Of a stretch of DNA of 64,000 bases, positions 45,129-60,129 are shown piece by piece. The notes under the pieces were generated by a model, which saw only the letters and a program-made list of their open reading frames with translations, ran no database searches and had not been told where the DNA came from. This stretch comes from Rhodosporidiobolus odoratus (lineage: Eukaryota; Basidiomycota; Microbotryomycetes; Sporidiobolales; Sporidiobolaceae): the NCBI GenBank assembly GCA_034387635.1, contig JAOANU010000007.1:186001-250000 (forward strand). Direction: 5' to 3'. The translations under genes were made by a program, and so were the position numbers. Positions within the stretch are counted from its first letter, which is position 1, and each line of letters opens with the position of its first letter.

Positions 45129-47600
45129 CTATGCTGGCGGACCAGCAGTTGCTGGGCCACCCGTGACGACTGGTATGGCAGGCGCAGTCTGCGGCGTGGG
45201 CGCGACCGGGTGGAACCGCCTCTCAACCTCCCGAACTGCTTGTCGCGCCGCATCGGTGACGCTCCTTTGCCGCCCATGTAGGGGTCTCGAGCCGGGTGGT
45301 GAGGATTGAGACTGAGACGGAGTACGCTTCGCAGCATTGGCTGAGGGTGCGGGTGGCGGGGCAGAAGCGACGGCGACGGGATTGGAAAAGCTTCGGGCAG
45401 GTTGCTGAGCTGCTGGAGCAGGTATCGGAGGCGACAGGGGGGTGGAAAGCGAGGCGCCCATGGCGGCGGCCTGTGTGCGACGAGCGACGAGACACTGCAG
45501 CGCAGCGAGCCACTTGATCTCGTCCTCCTCGCTTGGGGCGCAGCAGAGGTAGGTGCGCTTCGGGGTAATAACCTTGAAGCAGTGCTCGGGACCGGCTCCC
45601 GAGGCGGAGTGATGAGTGGGTTGTGTCGGCGAAGAGGGCGAGAGGGGATTGCGGGACTTTGCGGTCGAACCGGGAGAGAACTCCAGGGCATCGAGGATCG
45701 AGGTAAGGGGGATCTGACGGTGGAACTTCGTGTCCTATAGTGCCGAGGGCAGCCAACATGCGGCGTTACTCAGTCAGCACGAGGCCAAACAAGGCGCGGA
45801 AGGGAGCGAACGCACCATATGACTTCTCGAGTACATCAACATCCCACTCTGCAACACAAACCATCTCTTCCGCCAATTCTTCCTCTTCCCCTGCTTCATC
45901 AAGTATCCACTCAGGATGACCTTGTTCGGGTCGGCCTCTGCTATTGGCTGCGGAGGAGCCGCCATCGCAGGCGGCGGGAGGTAAGACCCGGGAGAGCCGT
46001 ATAGCCCCTGCCCTTCGTCCGCCTGAGAATAGTCATACCCTGATGATGAAACGTCGAATCCATCCTCGTCCTCGCTCGAGCTTGCGATCCCCGAGCTCAT
46101 AGCGCCCATGGCGACCCCAGGGACGGCGAGGCTGTCACTCCGTCCACTACTGCTTCGCTGCGGAATGGCGCTCTTTCCCCCAGGCGCCGCACCTAGTCCG
46201 AGGCCTAGGGACAGCTGTGAGACTCCGGCGTCGAGAGATTGGACCTCGTATTCGGGAGAGGGGGCGATGGTGATGGGGTTGGACAGAGGGGAAGACGGGC
46301 CGTGGGAGGAAGTGGTTGAGGCGTAGGAAGAAGGGGCGAAGGCAGCGCTGAGACTACCTGAGGACGAGGTGACATAGCCGTCGGCGCCAAGGATAGGTCG
46401 ACCAAGCGAGGCGAGGGAAGGAGAGGGGATGGGCATGGACGAGCTTCCCTCGGCCGTAAAGCTCGAGGACGGGTCGTAGCTACCCGCTCGGGGTGTCATT
46501 CTTGGACTTCCAGCGATAGGCGTGGGTGCTTGCATTGTCTGCGCTCCGCTCGCGAGGGCGTCGTCGTCCGCATTCGCGCTTGTCGGGGTATCAATGCTGG
46601 TCATGGTTGCGCCTGCTCTGTAGTCGTTCTTGGCGCGGTCGATGAGATGGCACCAGACGTGAACCTCGGCGAGTGAGGGTGCTTCAATGTAGTACGTGCG
46701 TCGAGGGGTAACAATGCCGAAGGCGTATGGGTGCTTTTTGAGCGAGACAGGCGAGACGGAGTGGACGTCGGTAATGGGAATAAGGCGCAGAAGGCGGTAC
46801 TCCTAGTCGCAAAGACAGGTGAGCAGTCTACCACCGGGCAAAGACAGGACGAGGCGTACCTTGTCGGTCTTGTACATGGCTACTTGCCCTCCCCGCAGCA
46901 CAAACCATCTCTTCTTCCAAGTCTTCCTCTTCTCCCCCTTCTTCATCAAGTATCCACTCTTGAGAGCAACGTTGTCACTCAGTCCACCGCTGTCCCTGCT
47001 TGTTCGAACGGGGTTCAAGTCGGGACGACCCGAGCGAGACCGAGACCGGCTGCGGCTCCGTTCCTCGCCCCCGATAGAGGAAGCGTCGGATTCGCTGCCA
47101 GATGCAAGTGCGTCGTCGGTCTCGGAGATGGCGCTGAGGTGGGCCACGGGGCGGAGAGGTGGGGATGCTTCCTCTTCTTCACCGGACGAAAGAGACACAT
47201 GGGGTTGCTGTTCAAGTTGGGCAAAGGTATCAATCGACCTCCTCTGCAGCAGACGCAGACAGCGAGAAGAGCAAAGGATGTCGCCGCACCTTTCTGCTGT
47301 TTCCGCTATACCTCCTCTGCAATTCTACCCCGCCAGCAGACAGCGTTGTTTCCATCGAGGTTGAGAGTGTTGCGGCAGGCGGGCTTGGCAAAGTGGGCGA
47401 ACCGAGCTTGCGTTCAATCTCCTGCTGGGTGGGCGGGGCGACCGCGGAGCGAGCAAGGGCTGGCAAGGAGGAGAACGGAGTAAGTGGGGGAATTCCGAAA
47501 AGAAGGCAAGTGAATCAGCGCCGACAGTCAGAAACGCTAAGCGGTTCTCGCCGACCCTTGGAGTCGCGATTGACCCCACCGTAGACCTGCTAGCCGCCAT
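45129..47600 (-). CDS. Dual pleckstrin-homology domain protein
   Basis: Two PH domains imply phosphoinositide-directed membrane binding. The first exon is short (MAASRST, start 47,600). Next is a Pro/Ala-rich exon (ALARSAVAPPTQQEIERKLG). PH1 begins ALKSGYLMKKGEKRKTWKKR and WFVLRGGQVAMYKTDK, and continues after an intron as EYRLLRLIPITDVHSV...TPRRTYYIEAPSLAEVHVWC. A long disordered Ser/Pro linker (about 46,000-46,600) follows. PH2 begins ILSGYLMKQGKRKNWRKRWF and continues with DTKFHRQIPLTSILDALEFS...CFKVITPKRTYLCCAPSEED, then EIKWLAALQCLVARR. Both have the K-x(n)-W-x-K-R-W-F-V-L basic first strands typical of lipid binders. The tail is Pro/Ala-rich, stop at 45,129-45,131. Architecture resembles yeast OPY1, but orthology is not shown. 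Confidence 0.82.
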
Positions 47601-48134
47601 GGTATGCTTGTACCCTTTCCCTCCTCGCGGTCAAGAGGGCATGGTCAGTCGAGAAGACGACAGGCCGTTTCGCCTCGCACTCATCCCGGGGTCCTTTTGT
47701 CTACCAACGCTGTGACGTGCGGAAGGGCAGAGGCGCTCGAGATACGTCGCAGATGAGGTTGTTGAAACGAGGGTGGTTCGGAAGAGGGGGTCGGAAGATG
47801 AGCGGAGTGGCTAGACTGACTCTGTGAGAGACTCATGGCTGATGTGAGCCGTAGCTACTGCCTTGAGTGATGAGCTGGTGGCAATGCCCTGGAGTTTGTT
47901 GTGGTTGTTGTATGAATGTTGAAGTGCGGGGAGAAGAGGGGGACCGGGTCAGGATCAAAGTGCCGTAACAGCGAGGACGAGTGGGTCGAGTGCGTCAGGG
48001 AGTAGTGATGTAGCTGGGAAGCCGTATGGTACTCGCTGTAAGTCAGGCTAGCCTGTGTGTAGCAGGACTGAGAGGTCACTCTTGTTCACTTCCTCCTCCT
48101 CTTCCTCCTCCACCTTCGTGATATATCCTCAAAC
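47601..48134. promoter_or_regulatory. Divergent promoter, dual-PH gene / ACBP
   Basis: About 530 bases between divergent starts, with a pyrimidine-rich tract (ttcctcctcctcttcctcctcc) just before the acyl-CoA-binding protein ATG, typical of a 5' leader. No specific operator recognised. Confidence 0.45.
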
Positions 48135-48969
48135 ATGGCTTCCTACTCTTCTGCTCAGTTCGACAAGGCCGTCAAGCTCGTGTACGTCCTCATCCGCGCT
48201 TCTCCGTACTCCCCGCCGCTTCCCCTGTCGAATCCGCTCATCTTGCCTCACTACCTCAGTGGTGAACTCCCCAAGGACGGTCCCGTCCAGCCTTCCGTCG
48301 ACGACAAGCTCCACGTACGTCAATTCTACCACGCTCTGCACTCGCGTGGACTTCCTCGCGCCGAGTGAGCGGCCTGATGTAGGACTATGCGGTTGGGAGC
48401 CTCGGAGACTCGCCGGCGACTTGCACCTTGCCCCAACCAACCTACGGGGCACAGGAAATTTGCTACAGGCGACTCAACGACTTCACAGATAGACCCCGTG
48501 GCTGACCTCACCTCGACGTGCATCCCACCTCTTACCCCACCTGCAATCGGCCTCCGTCTCATCCGTTCCATTCCGCCTGATTGTCCGTGCAGTTCTACTC
48601 CAACTTCAAGGTCGCGACCGTCGGCGAGAACACCACCACCCGCCCGGGTATGCTCGACTTTGCCGGCAAGGCAAAGTGGTATGTCGCTGTTCCTTATTTC
48701 TCCCCGGCCTCGGTCTGTGCGAACTTCACCGACCCAAGGACAGCTACTAACATACTCGTCGCTCACTAGGGATGCCTGGACCAAGCTCAAGGGCAAGGAC
48801 GCCGAGACCGCCAAGTCCGACTACGTTGCCCGCTTCCTCGAACTCCTCGAGAAGGACGACAGCGAGACCAGCAAGGGGTTCAAGGCTGACGTGCGCCCGC
48901 CTCTCTTCCTCTTCCATGCTTGACTGAGCTGACGGCTGCATGACGCTCTTACAGATCCTCGGCGCCTAA
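48135..48969 (+). CDS. ACB1: Acyl-CoA-binding protein
   Basis: Small cytosolic carrier of long-chain acyl-CoA esters. It starts [16 protein letters not shown]. After an intron it continues [18 protein letters not shown], then [40 protein letters not shown] and [21 protein letters not shown] last tiny exon gives ILGA and a stop at 48,967-48,969. The Tyr/Lys acyl-CoA contacts (FYxxFK...TVG...RPGMLDF...KAKWDAW) are complete. Length (just over 100 residues) is close to the family norm of about 90. Four introns, unusually many for so short a gene. Identification is firm. Confidence 0.95.
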
Positions 48970-49457
48970 ACTTTCTGGTTTCTTCTGGTTTCCGTAAAAT
49001 TCTTACTTTCTAGGCAGTGCCTCTTGGGGAATGTGCGAAATACGTGTTCAGTCAGGGATCTTGTTCATGCCGTCAGCACAGACTCGCAGGTCTCGCTGGC
49101 GCTATTGGCTCACGAGGCGGTTGCTCAGGGCGAGGCGAGGCGGAGAGTAAAGCGTACGTCCGTGAGGAACACTCGACGACTAGTTCGCTCGTCAAGCTGT
49201 ACACGGCGGCGCATCTCCTGCACGGCATGGCTTCTCTCCGATTGCGAGAAGTCTCTCGCTCACTCAGCTGGTATACTAGAAAGCTCGAGAAAGGGAGGTT
49301 TAGAAATTAATCGCCGACCCCATCGTCCCCACGCGTCTATGAATTGCAAGTACCGACATAAACAGAGTATGAACGAGGAAGTATGTAGGATTCGGAGCAG
49401 AAGAAGAAAGGAGAGGAAGGAAGGAGGAAGCCCATTTGGCGAACGTTTTGATGAGAG
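48970..49457. other. Convergent 3' intergenic stretch
   Basis: About 490 bases between convergent stops of ACB1 and the ZIP gene. No supported coding feature. Confidence 0.45.
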
Positions 49458-51619
49458 TTAAGCCCACTTTCCGAGCAGCGCCATTAGACCTGCACCGAGA
49501 GCGAAGGATCCCAGAGAGAACCAGAGGCGAGTCCAGGAACAGTTGTGGTAGTACTGCGAGAGGTGAAAATGCGAGAACTGTCAGTGACGAGCCTGAAGGA
49601 TTCGCGTGTGATTGGAACGTACCGAATTGAAGACGAACTCGTGCGCGATGAGCCTGTTGGGCAACGAGGGAGGTCAGTGACGTAATGCAGGAGGATGGGG
49701 AAGACCAGGCGTACTCGACGAGTGCAGTGTAAAGCAGGATACCCGCCGAGATGGCATCCAGCACACCCGAAGACACGCTAGCAGCTGCGCCGGACATACT
49801 CTACAGGTACGCAAGCAGAGCAAGTCAGCCAACCCCAACTTGGAACCTGAGAAGGTCAGCGTCGACAGGGAAAAAATGCGTACCAGACCTTCCCTCAACC
49901 CCAGACCGATAGCCATGCCGAGGGGAGTACAGATCGAGTAGAGGAAGGCGCCGAGCCAGGGGATCCAGCTGTACTCGGGGGCAAGCTTGAGGAAGGCGAG
50001 ACGGGAACCCAGGCCGAGTCCTTCGAACATTTCTGTGCGCGAAAGAATGAATCAAGACCAGCTCTGTGCAAGCAGAAGGGTGTAAAGAGAGCGTACGGTG
50101 GAAAATGATGACGATGAAGAGCGTGGTGAACTCGTCGTCGCCGGTGGTTGCGAGGGTAAGACCTGAACGACGAAATGCAAAAGAGTCAGACCAGCCGCAG
50201 CCTCCTCAATCAGGCAGAAGGACGAACCAATGATGATCGAATGAAGCATGGTGCCGAACTCCAGAGTAGCCACAGCCATTGCCTGAGCAATCACCGGGTT
50301 CTCCTCACTCGCATCGTGGAAAGCGAAGGCGCCGTCCTCTGAGTGCATCGGGGTCAGGCCACCCTTCTCCATCGAGTCGACACTGCCGGAGGTCTCGGCG
50401 CCGATGCCACCTTGAGAAGCAGTCGTAGCGGCAGCATCTTGCGCCTGAACGTGACCCGGCTGTGAGACCGTTGAACACGGGGAACGGCCATGCAAGACTC
50501 GTCAGCCTCACGTCGCGTTGGGACAAGTAGCTGAACGTACGTGACCAGCGACGTGGATGTGCGGCGGGTTCTTGACGCCGAGCTTGGCGAGTTTTGCGCT
50601 GCCAACGCGGAAACCGACGATTTGGGTCACGAAAACCAGGAAAAGTGAGACGAGGCAGAGGGCGAACTGAAGTCGGAAGGAACCATGCCGACGTATCGGC
50701 GATGGGTGTGTTGAGACGATGAGGTGTATGAAGTGGGTGGAAGGAGTGCATGAGTTCGCGTCAATCGTGTACTAGGAGGTCGAAGAAGAGGAACCACGTA
50801 CAGCGTAAGGGTACTCTCCCCAAGCGTCGTCGATACAGCCTCCAGCGGAGATCGTGCTGCCTTCCCCAATCTCGTCCGTAGCTATGTGGGCGAGAAAGGG
50901 AATGTAAGAGCAGAAGGGGAAAAAAGGACAAGGTATGATCAGTTTCGGGCAGCAAAAGAAGATCAAACGGAGCAGGCATACCCGGTTCGAGGAGATGGAT
51001 GAAGCTGACGTGGCGAAGTGGTTTGTCAGTATACAAGGAAAAACAGGGCAAGTAAGAAGCTCGCGCACCCAGTAGCCTGAAGAGGAATGGTAGGTCAGTG
51101 CCGTGCCAGTGCGGAAGATAAAGCGCATAATGTGCTCACAAGAATGACTCCCGATCCAAAGAATCTGTGAGGGAAGAGGAAGAGCGCCCGAATTAGCCTC
51201 CTTATTGTTGTCGGACAGGAAGGAGATCGACACCGTAGCTCACTTGGCGAATTCAAACACGCTTCCTGGCACTTTTCTCCGCAAGAACGGCACACGTTTT
51301 GCAAGCACCGGAAAGTATGTGCCGATCAACGAAGTAGCCTGCAACGGAGAAGGAGAATGTGGTAAAAAGGATACTGGCGGATCGGTCAGCAAACTGCCGT
51401 GATACCATGCACGCCGATCAAGGGTGGACGTACGAGAATGACAAAGACCGCGCCAATCCTGAGTCCTAGCTTTCCGACACTCGTCGGTCCACAAGGATCC
51501 TCCTCGTCCTCTTCCGCTGTAGCAGCAACGCCGGTGTCGTCTTCGGCAGCAAGGCGGGCAAGACGGGGCAGGAGGGAGGCTGCAATATCGACGACTGTGG
51601 CTGAGGGGGAGGAAGCCAT
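49458..51619 (-). CDS. ZIP-family zinc/iron transporter (ZRT-like)
   Basis: Membrane transporter bringing Zn2+ (or Fe2+) into the cytosol. It starts MASSPSATVVDIAASLLPRL, with an extracellular acidic CGPTSVGKLGLRIGAVF lead into TM1. TM2 is SLIGTYFPVLAKRVPFL, followed by FFGSGVIL and FIHLLEP. A variable loop carries a His cluster (HIHVAGHAQ). The signature metal helices are intact: EFGTMLHSIIIGLTLATTGD (TM4) and IIFHQMFEGLGLGSRLAFLK (TM5). These are followed by APEYSWIPWLGAFLYSICTP, GVLDAISAGILLYTALVEL and the end GLMALLGKWA, stop at 49,458-49,460. Eight TM segments are consistent with the family. Plasma-membrane versus vacuolar location is not decidable. About ten introns, some exons under 40 nt. 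Confidence 0.9.
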
Positions 51620-52250
51620 AGCTGCTGTCGAGAGGGGAAGCTGCGAAGAAGGTGCGGTGCGGACGGAGAAAGCGAAAGAAAGAGAGGAGAGCGTGCTGCC
51701 GGGAGGTCTTGTCCAGCCGACCGAGTGTCCCGTAGTGTGCCGCGTGGGAGGCTTTTTTTGGCACTCTCGCGAGCTTGGAACGCGGGAGAGAGGCAGGAAA
51801 GTCGGGGAGACGAGGACCGCGCTGTTGACTGGAAAGGAGGACCCTCTCGGCTCTCAATTTCATTGGCTGGGCTTTACGGCTGACGTCCCTTCTGGGTCAG
51901 CGTCTTCAGCGAATGGCGACTTAACGGCACTGTGCTGCTGTGGCTTGAAGTAGCAAGCGTCGTCAGTAAGCAGGAGACACTGGGGGAAATGGACGACGAC
52001 TGGGAAGTGACCTTCTCAAACCGGATTTCGTAGCCGCACGCGCAACAAGCGGACATGAAGGCAGGAAGCCCTAACCACCAACACTGCCAATACACGACAA
52101 GCCCGCGATCCCAGGCACGAGCCGCGGAGCCGGAGGAAGACTGCAGAGCCTGATAAGCCAGAAGAATTGTCAGGAAGACAAACTAGCGGAACGTGGAGAG
52201 GAGAAGTTTTGCGATACGACGACACTCCTTCTCCAACCCTTCACGTCTTC
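51620..52250. promoter_or_regulatory. Promoter region of ZIP gene / 3' end of CCCH gene
   Basis: About 630 bases. It should hold the ZIP promoter and the 3' UTR of the CCCH gene. I did not recognise a zinc-response element. Confidence 0.4.
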
Positions 52251-54341
52251 TCAATCCACGCTACTCGTCGTCTCGAACCCGCTGTCCTCCTCACTGAACT
52301 CACTCCCCATCTCGCTCGCGCTACCACTTTCAGCGCTGGCCGCTATCCGGCCTCCAATCGCTTCGCCCTTCCAAGCCCATCCGTCGGCTCGACCTTTCGT
52401 ACCAGGTGGGTGCATACCTTAGAGGGAGGGAGGGGTAAGCATTGCGATCGCGTATGTAAGACCAGACGGAAATAGGAAGAGGTAAAGCGGAGCTGCAGAC
52501 GCACCGGGTACGTTAAAGCGGCAAGTCAGGCCGTAGCGACATCCTTCCTTGACTAGTAGTACCGGGCGTCGTTAGCGCCTATGAAAGTTGAGAAGGGACT
52601 GGAAAGAAACGCACACGGACAGACATGACCAGCGAAACAATTCGGCTCGCAAGGCTTGCCCTTCAAGGCGTTCTGTACATTGACGACGACCAGACAAGGG
52701 TGCAATTGTATCAGTGACGGAACTCGAGTCATGCCTAAGCGCGAATGATCTGCACGCACCACACAAGGCGATTTCTTCGCATCTTGACGCAGCTGTACAA
52801 GCTGCTTCGCGCTGAGAGCGTAGTGGTGAGAGTACTTGCAGTTGTCGCCGACCCAGCAAGGTGGCGCGAGGTAGTGCTGATTGCAGCAAGGCGGGTTCTG
52901 CTTGGACAGGGGCTGCGGGAGGTGAGGCGGAAGGTGAGCAAGGAAGCCGACAATGGATGAAGCGACGGGGATAGGTCACGATCACGGATATGTGGAGAAT
53001 CGAGCATGTGAAGAAGAGCTCACCTTATTCTGATCAAGCGGCACCAGCGCAAAAGTCTTAACTTTGCCACCCTCGTAACCATTCTCCTTATCCGACCAAC
53101 GATCCTTCTTCTTAGCCGTCTTTGGCGTCTTGAACCCGACTTGGCCAGGCACGGGGGTCGCTCCGTTCTCCACCGACCGCGGTGGCGAATGCTTCCTCGG
53201 TGTCGCCGGCGGTCCAATCTGCGCCCAGCTCACGAGTTTCTTCGGCTCGAACAACCCGTCGAACGCTACCGTTCTAAGGTTGAGCCGCTTGAGCTCTGCC
53301 GCAACATCGAGGTAGCTCTTGAGGAGGTAGACCTTGGCGAACTGGGCCGCAGATTCGGTTTCGAGGGAGGAGAAGAGGTGGGCGTAACCGTTATCGTGCG
53401 AGCAGCCGGCGAGGACAAGCTTGCACGAGGCGAGTTTCGAGTAGAGGCGGATCGAGCTGCTGATCTTGGCGTCGGCAGCTTCCTTTTGTGCACCGACGTC
53501 GGTGATTTGGAAAAGAGGGTGGGCGGCGTTAAGGCCTTGCAGGAAATTACTGAAAGTGGCGTCGTCGGCGATGCCGGTGCTCTGCACACGATCCAAAGGT
53601 CAAAACTGTGTGACCTGGGGAAAAACAGCGGGAAAGGGGCATAGCCGTGGGCGAGAGGCAGAGAAGGAAAGGCCAGACACACATTGAACACTTTACTTAG
53701 CCCGTACTTGTTTACGAACACATTGACTACTACCGTGAGTTGCCCGTTAACGCCTTGCGTCTCGGCAAACTCGACAATCTTCTTGTTTAGCAATTTCGCA
53801 GCTTCGCGACCTCCGTCGCGACCTTGCTGAATGAGGACGCGATTGAAGAGGCAGCCGTCGCCGTCGAGAACGCAGTATACTATCTGGTCGCCAGCCTGCA
53901 GAAAAAGGACACGCGGCCGAAGGTCAGCGAACGCCGCAAGTACAAAGGGGAGAAGAGGGAAGTGCGGCGTACGTCGAGCTGCTTCTGTGCAGCCTTGGCC
54001 TGGCTGGTGGCTTCCTGGTGCCCTAGTTTCCACTGTACAGATCGAAGAAGAGCTCAGGGTCAGCGCTACGAGCCCCATGCTGTTACGTTGGCCTTCCGAC
54101 ACCGCCACTTCTAGCGAAAGTGGACCGCTACGCACGACTTGTAGTTCCGACTCGAGTTGCTGCGACACGAAAGGTAAGCTGTATTACTGGTGGTAGGTAG
54201 AGAGATAGGGCGCACCTGTATCCTCTGTTGAAGTGGGTCATTGGCGAGGCATGCTTCTCTGGCGATTTGAGCGGCCTGTGTGGCGTGGTGGAGGTACTGA
54301 TCGAAGGGAGTAGATCCAGTTGTACTGGCCGTGTCCGGCAT
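52251..54341 (-). CDS. CCCH zinc-finger protein with PIN/NYN-like N-terminal domain
   Basis: Fungal nucleic-acid-binding family. It starts MPDTASTTGSTPFDQYLHHA. An N-terminal helix leads into a PIN/NYN-like fold: QIVYCVLDGDGCLFNRVLIQ, TVVVNVFVNKYGLSKVF, VGAQKEAADAKISSSIRLYS and KLVLAGCSHDNGYAHLFSSL. A linker (TPRKHSPPRSVENG) follows. The fingers are CNQHYLAPPCWVGDNCKYSH (C-x8-C-x5-C-x3-H), then C-x7-C-x3-C-x3-H (CNALKGKPCEPNCFAGH). A third, atypical Cys-rich block (VCPFKEGCRYGLTCRFNVPG) appears only after splicing out an intron ending tactag. A last exon (52,251-52,417) encodes GMHPPGTKGRADGWAWKGEA and an acidic Ser-rich tail ending ETTSSVD. Nuclease activity of the N-domain is unproven. Exact family name is from memory and tentative. 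Confidence 0.75.
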
Positions 54342-54480
54342 TACTTTCTACAAGGGGTTGAGGTGGCGAATGGGGGTGAAGGGAAGTAGGAGAGAAGCGG
54401 ACAAAGCGACAAAGAGAGAAGCGTGTTCATCGACAAGTTCCATTTCAATATCAAGCTGGATAACCACTCTGTGCAGTGGA
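54342..54480. promoter_or_regulatory. Compact divergent promoter, CCCH gene / TLG2
   Basis: Only about 140 bases separate the two divergent start codons, so promoter elements are likely shared or lie within 5' coding regions. No element identified. Confidence 0.45.
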
Positions 54481-56276
54481 ATGGCACACTTGGGTTCATC
54501 GCAGTCCTCCAGTCAACCCTTTACCCGCTCGAGAACTCAACTCTTCCTCTCCTTCCGAGCAACCTCAACAAGACCTTCCTCAACTCCCTACACTCCGTAT
54601 ATCGACGACGATGACGCACTCGAGAGCACAGGGCTCATGACCGACCTCGAACATGGTAGACGCGGCAGCACTATGAGTCTGGGAGCAGCCGGGCGACGAG
54701 GCGGAGCGGGAGCAAGTGGGGATAAACTCCCACCACGATGGGTCGATTGGGCAGACAGAGTAGACGACGTGGTTGACAAGGTCAAACCAAAGAGTGAGCC
54801 TCCCTCCCCTCTGTCGTTCCTGCCGAAGGCGCGGGTGTACTTGCGAGGCTTGGCAGGTCGTCGCGCAGGAATAACTCATCGCCGTCTTCTCTCCAGTTGC
54901 CCAGCTCGACAGGTTGCACGCCAAGCATCTACTACCAGGCTTCAAGGACCGTAGCGCGGAAGAGCGTGAGATTGAGTCGCTGGCAACGTCCATCACTGCC
55001 GCAAGCTACTCTTTTTCTGTTTTCTCTGGCCCAACGCCCACCTATCCTTGTCCCCTCTGATCACGCTGTTCGCCTACAGGACTTCCGCACCTGTCAAGCT
55101 CACATCCGCCGCATCGCCGAGCAGTCAAAGTCGCTTCTCGCCCAACGACCCGTCGATGCGCTTCAAGCAGAAGCGAAGCGAATCGATCTCATTATGGCTG
55201 CGAACGTGCAAACGGCTTTGGCGACAAAGGTGCAGGACCTGAGTACGACCTTCAGGAAGAAACAGGCGGGCTATCTCAGACGTGCGTTATCCGCTCACCG
55301 GATAGCTCCCGCCTCGACGCCAGCTCTGACGTTTCCGCTTCCCTATGTGTGACTCCTTGTGAAACGACATGCAGTGCTGAAAGGCAACGAGTCACGGGCG
55401 GCGGAACTGCATTCGCGATCAGCGCAGGATCCGCTAGCGTCTTTAGCAGACGATGAGAACGCCGTGAGTCGCGTGTCTACGATCCGCTACCCCTGCCCCC
55501 CACCCCCGTGTCGCCAGATCAATGGTCTGTACGGCTCAAGGCCATGAGCTCTTACGGATATGCTGACCTTGTGCCTTTCCCCACAGTCTCGCTCCGTCCT
55601 ATCGCCTTCGACACCTTCTCTCGCTCAGCAACAGCTCTTCTCCCCTTCCCTGTCCGCTACCGTCCTTGAACAGCGAGAGCACGAGATCCAGTCCATCGCG
55701 CAGTCGATAGCAGACTTAGCAGACTTGTTCAAGGATCTTTCGAGTCTGGTAATCGATCAGGGAACCTTGCTGGACCGAATAGACTACAACGTCGAGCAGA
55801 TGAGTACGGATATCAAGGGTGCGGTAGACGAGCTTAAAACTGCGACCCGGTGTGTAGCTTTAGACATGGTCTCGCCAACTTTCCCGCTGATCTCGTTCAC
55901 CTCCAGGTATCAACGACGCTCTGGCAAATGTCAACTCATCTTCCTCCTCATCCTCGCCATCGTCGGTTGCCTTATCATCATCGCCTACAAGCCTCGACAT
56001 TGGGGTTCATCTCTCCCTCCTACCTCCGCCTCACCCAATTCCCCCGTGCCGTCTGCAGAAACGTCAGCGTCGACGTCCACAGAAGATATCGCCCAAGCGA
56101 TTTCAGGGGAGCTCAACGGTCGAGGCTTGGAGGTATCGGAGCAGAGCTGGATGAAGCGGAAACGGAGAATCCGGGTAGGAAAAGCAGGACGGAGAGCGGA
56201 GAAAACGGAAAGAATCTGGGATGGAGCGCCTGATGTAGAGGCTTCGCGAGGGAAACGGGAACGAGTACGACTCTAG
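54481..56276 (+). CDS. TLG2: Endosomal/TGN t-SNARE TLG2 (syntaxin-16 type)
   Basis: Qa-SNARE for endosome-to-TGN fusion. It starts MAHLGSSQSSSQPFTRSRTQ. The RSRTQLFLSFR segment matches the short N-peptide by which Tlg2/syntaxin-16 binds the SM protein Vps45, which fixes the start. Next are KLPPRWVDWADRVDDVVDKV (PPxWVD motif of syntaxin-16), a Habc-like three-helix region (FRTCQAHIRRIAEQSKSLLA; LSTTFRKKQAGYLRRLKGNE) and the SNARE helix EREHEIQSIAQSIADLADLF-like. That helix has the central Gln in LVIDQGTLLDRIDYNVEQ. A C-terminal membrane anchor (LIFLLILAIVGCLIIIAY) follows. Unlike most syntaxins, about 95 residues follow the anchor, Ser/Thr-rich then basic; yeast Tlg2 also has such a tail. Stop 56,274-56,276. 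Confidence 0.9.
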
Positions 56277-56288
56277 GTGCGGGGGTCC

Positions 56289-56312
56289 GGGGGGGGGGGG
56301 GGGGGGGGGGGG
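56289..56312. repeat. G24 homopolymer
   Basis: Twenty-four consecutive G bases, preceded by GGGGGTCC, starting about a dozen bases after the TLG2 stop codon. Likely in the 3' UTR, where the transcript would carry the same G run and could form G-quadruplexes. The length may also be an assembly or sequencing artefact. Confidence 0.9.
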
Positions 56313-56656
56313 ATCGCTGGAACTGCACATACGGATAGCATTCTACCTCTGCATCGACGGGAAATGGTGACCTTCGCAACCTGCTTTTTCTGCGGCGATT
56401 TCAAGTGCGCGTTGTGCCCTTTGCGGCTCTGCTCACTGTCGCCGCCTGGTCGATTGTCTTGTTATTCGCCGCCGCACGTCGAATGTGCACATACAAGAGA
56501 TGCGGAAAGCGATTTCCGCCACGGAAATCCGCGCACTCCCCCACGCCGCGGACCTTTATCGTTGTGCTCGACTTCCGTCGACGTCCCTAACGTAGCCGTC
56601 TCAAGACCACTATCATACGCGTCAATCTTGCTGAACTACAACAATATCACGTCGCC
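56313..56656. promoter_or_regulatory. Promoter region of phenol hydroxylase gene
   Basis: About 345 bases between TLG2 and the monooxygenase start. No recognised gene; contains the sequence CCACGGAAATCCGCG and its neighbour CGGAAAGCGATTTCCGCC. These are short inverted CGG/CCG-type motifs of the sort bound by zinc-cluster factors (inference). Confidence 0.4.
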
Positions 56657-59988
<3,332 letters not shown>

Positions 59989-60129
59989 GGAGGCAGAATT
60001 GCGGGATCGGTGAAAGGAATGGTCTTAGTGCTTAGTATTTAGTGTTGTGCATCTCTGGCGTTTTTTCGTTGACCTATCTCGTGCGATACCTACATGTACA
60101 TCAAGTCCTCCGTTCCATCTTTGTTGTCA

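Noticed and set aside
51399..51953. 184-codon plus-strand frame over the ZIP 5' end
   Set aside because: Antisense shadow of the ZIP first exons; no domain.
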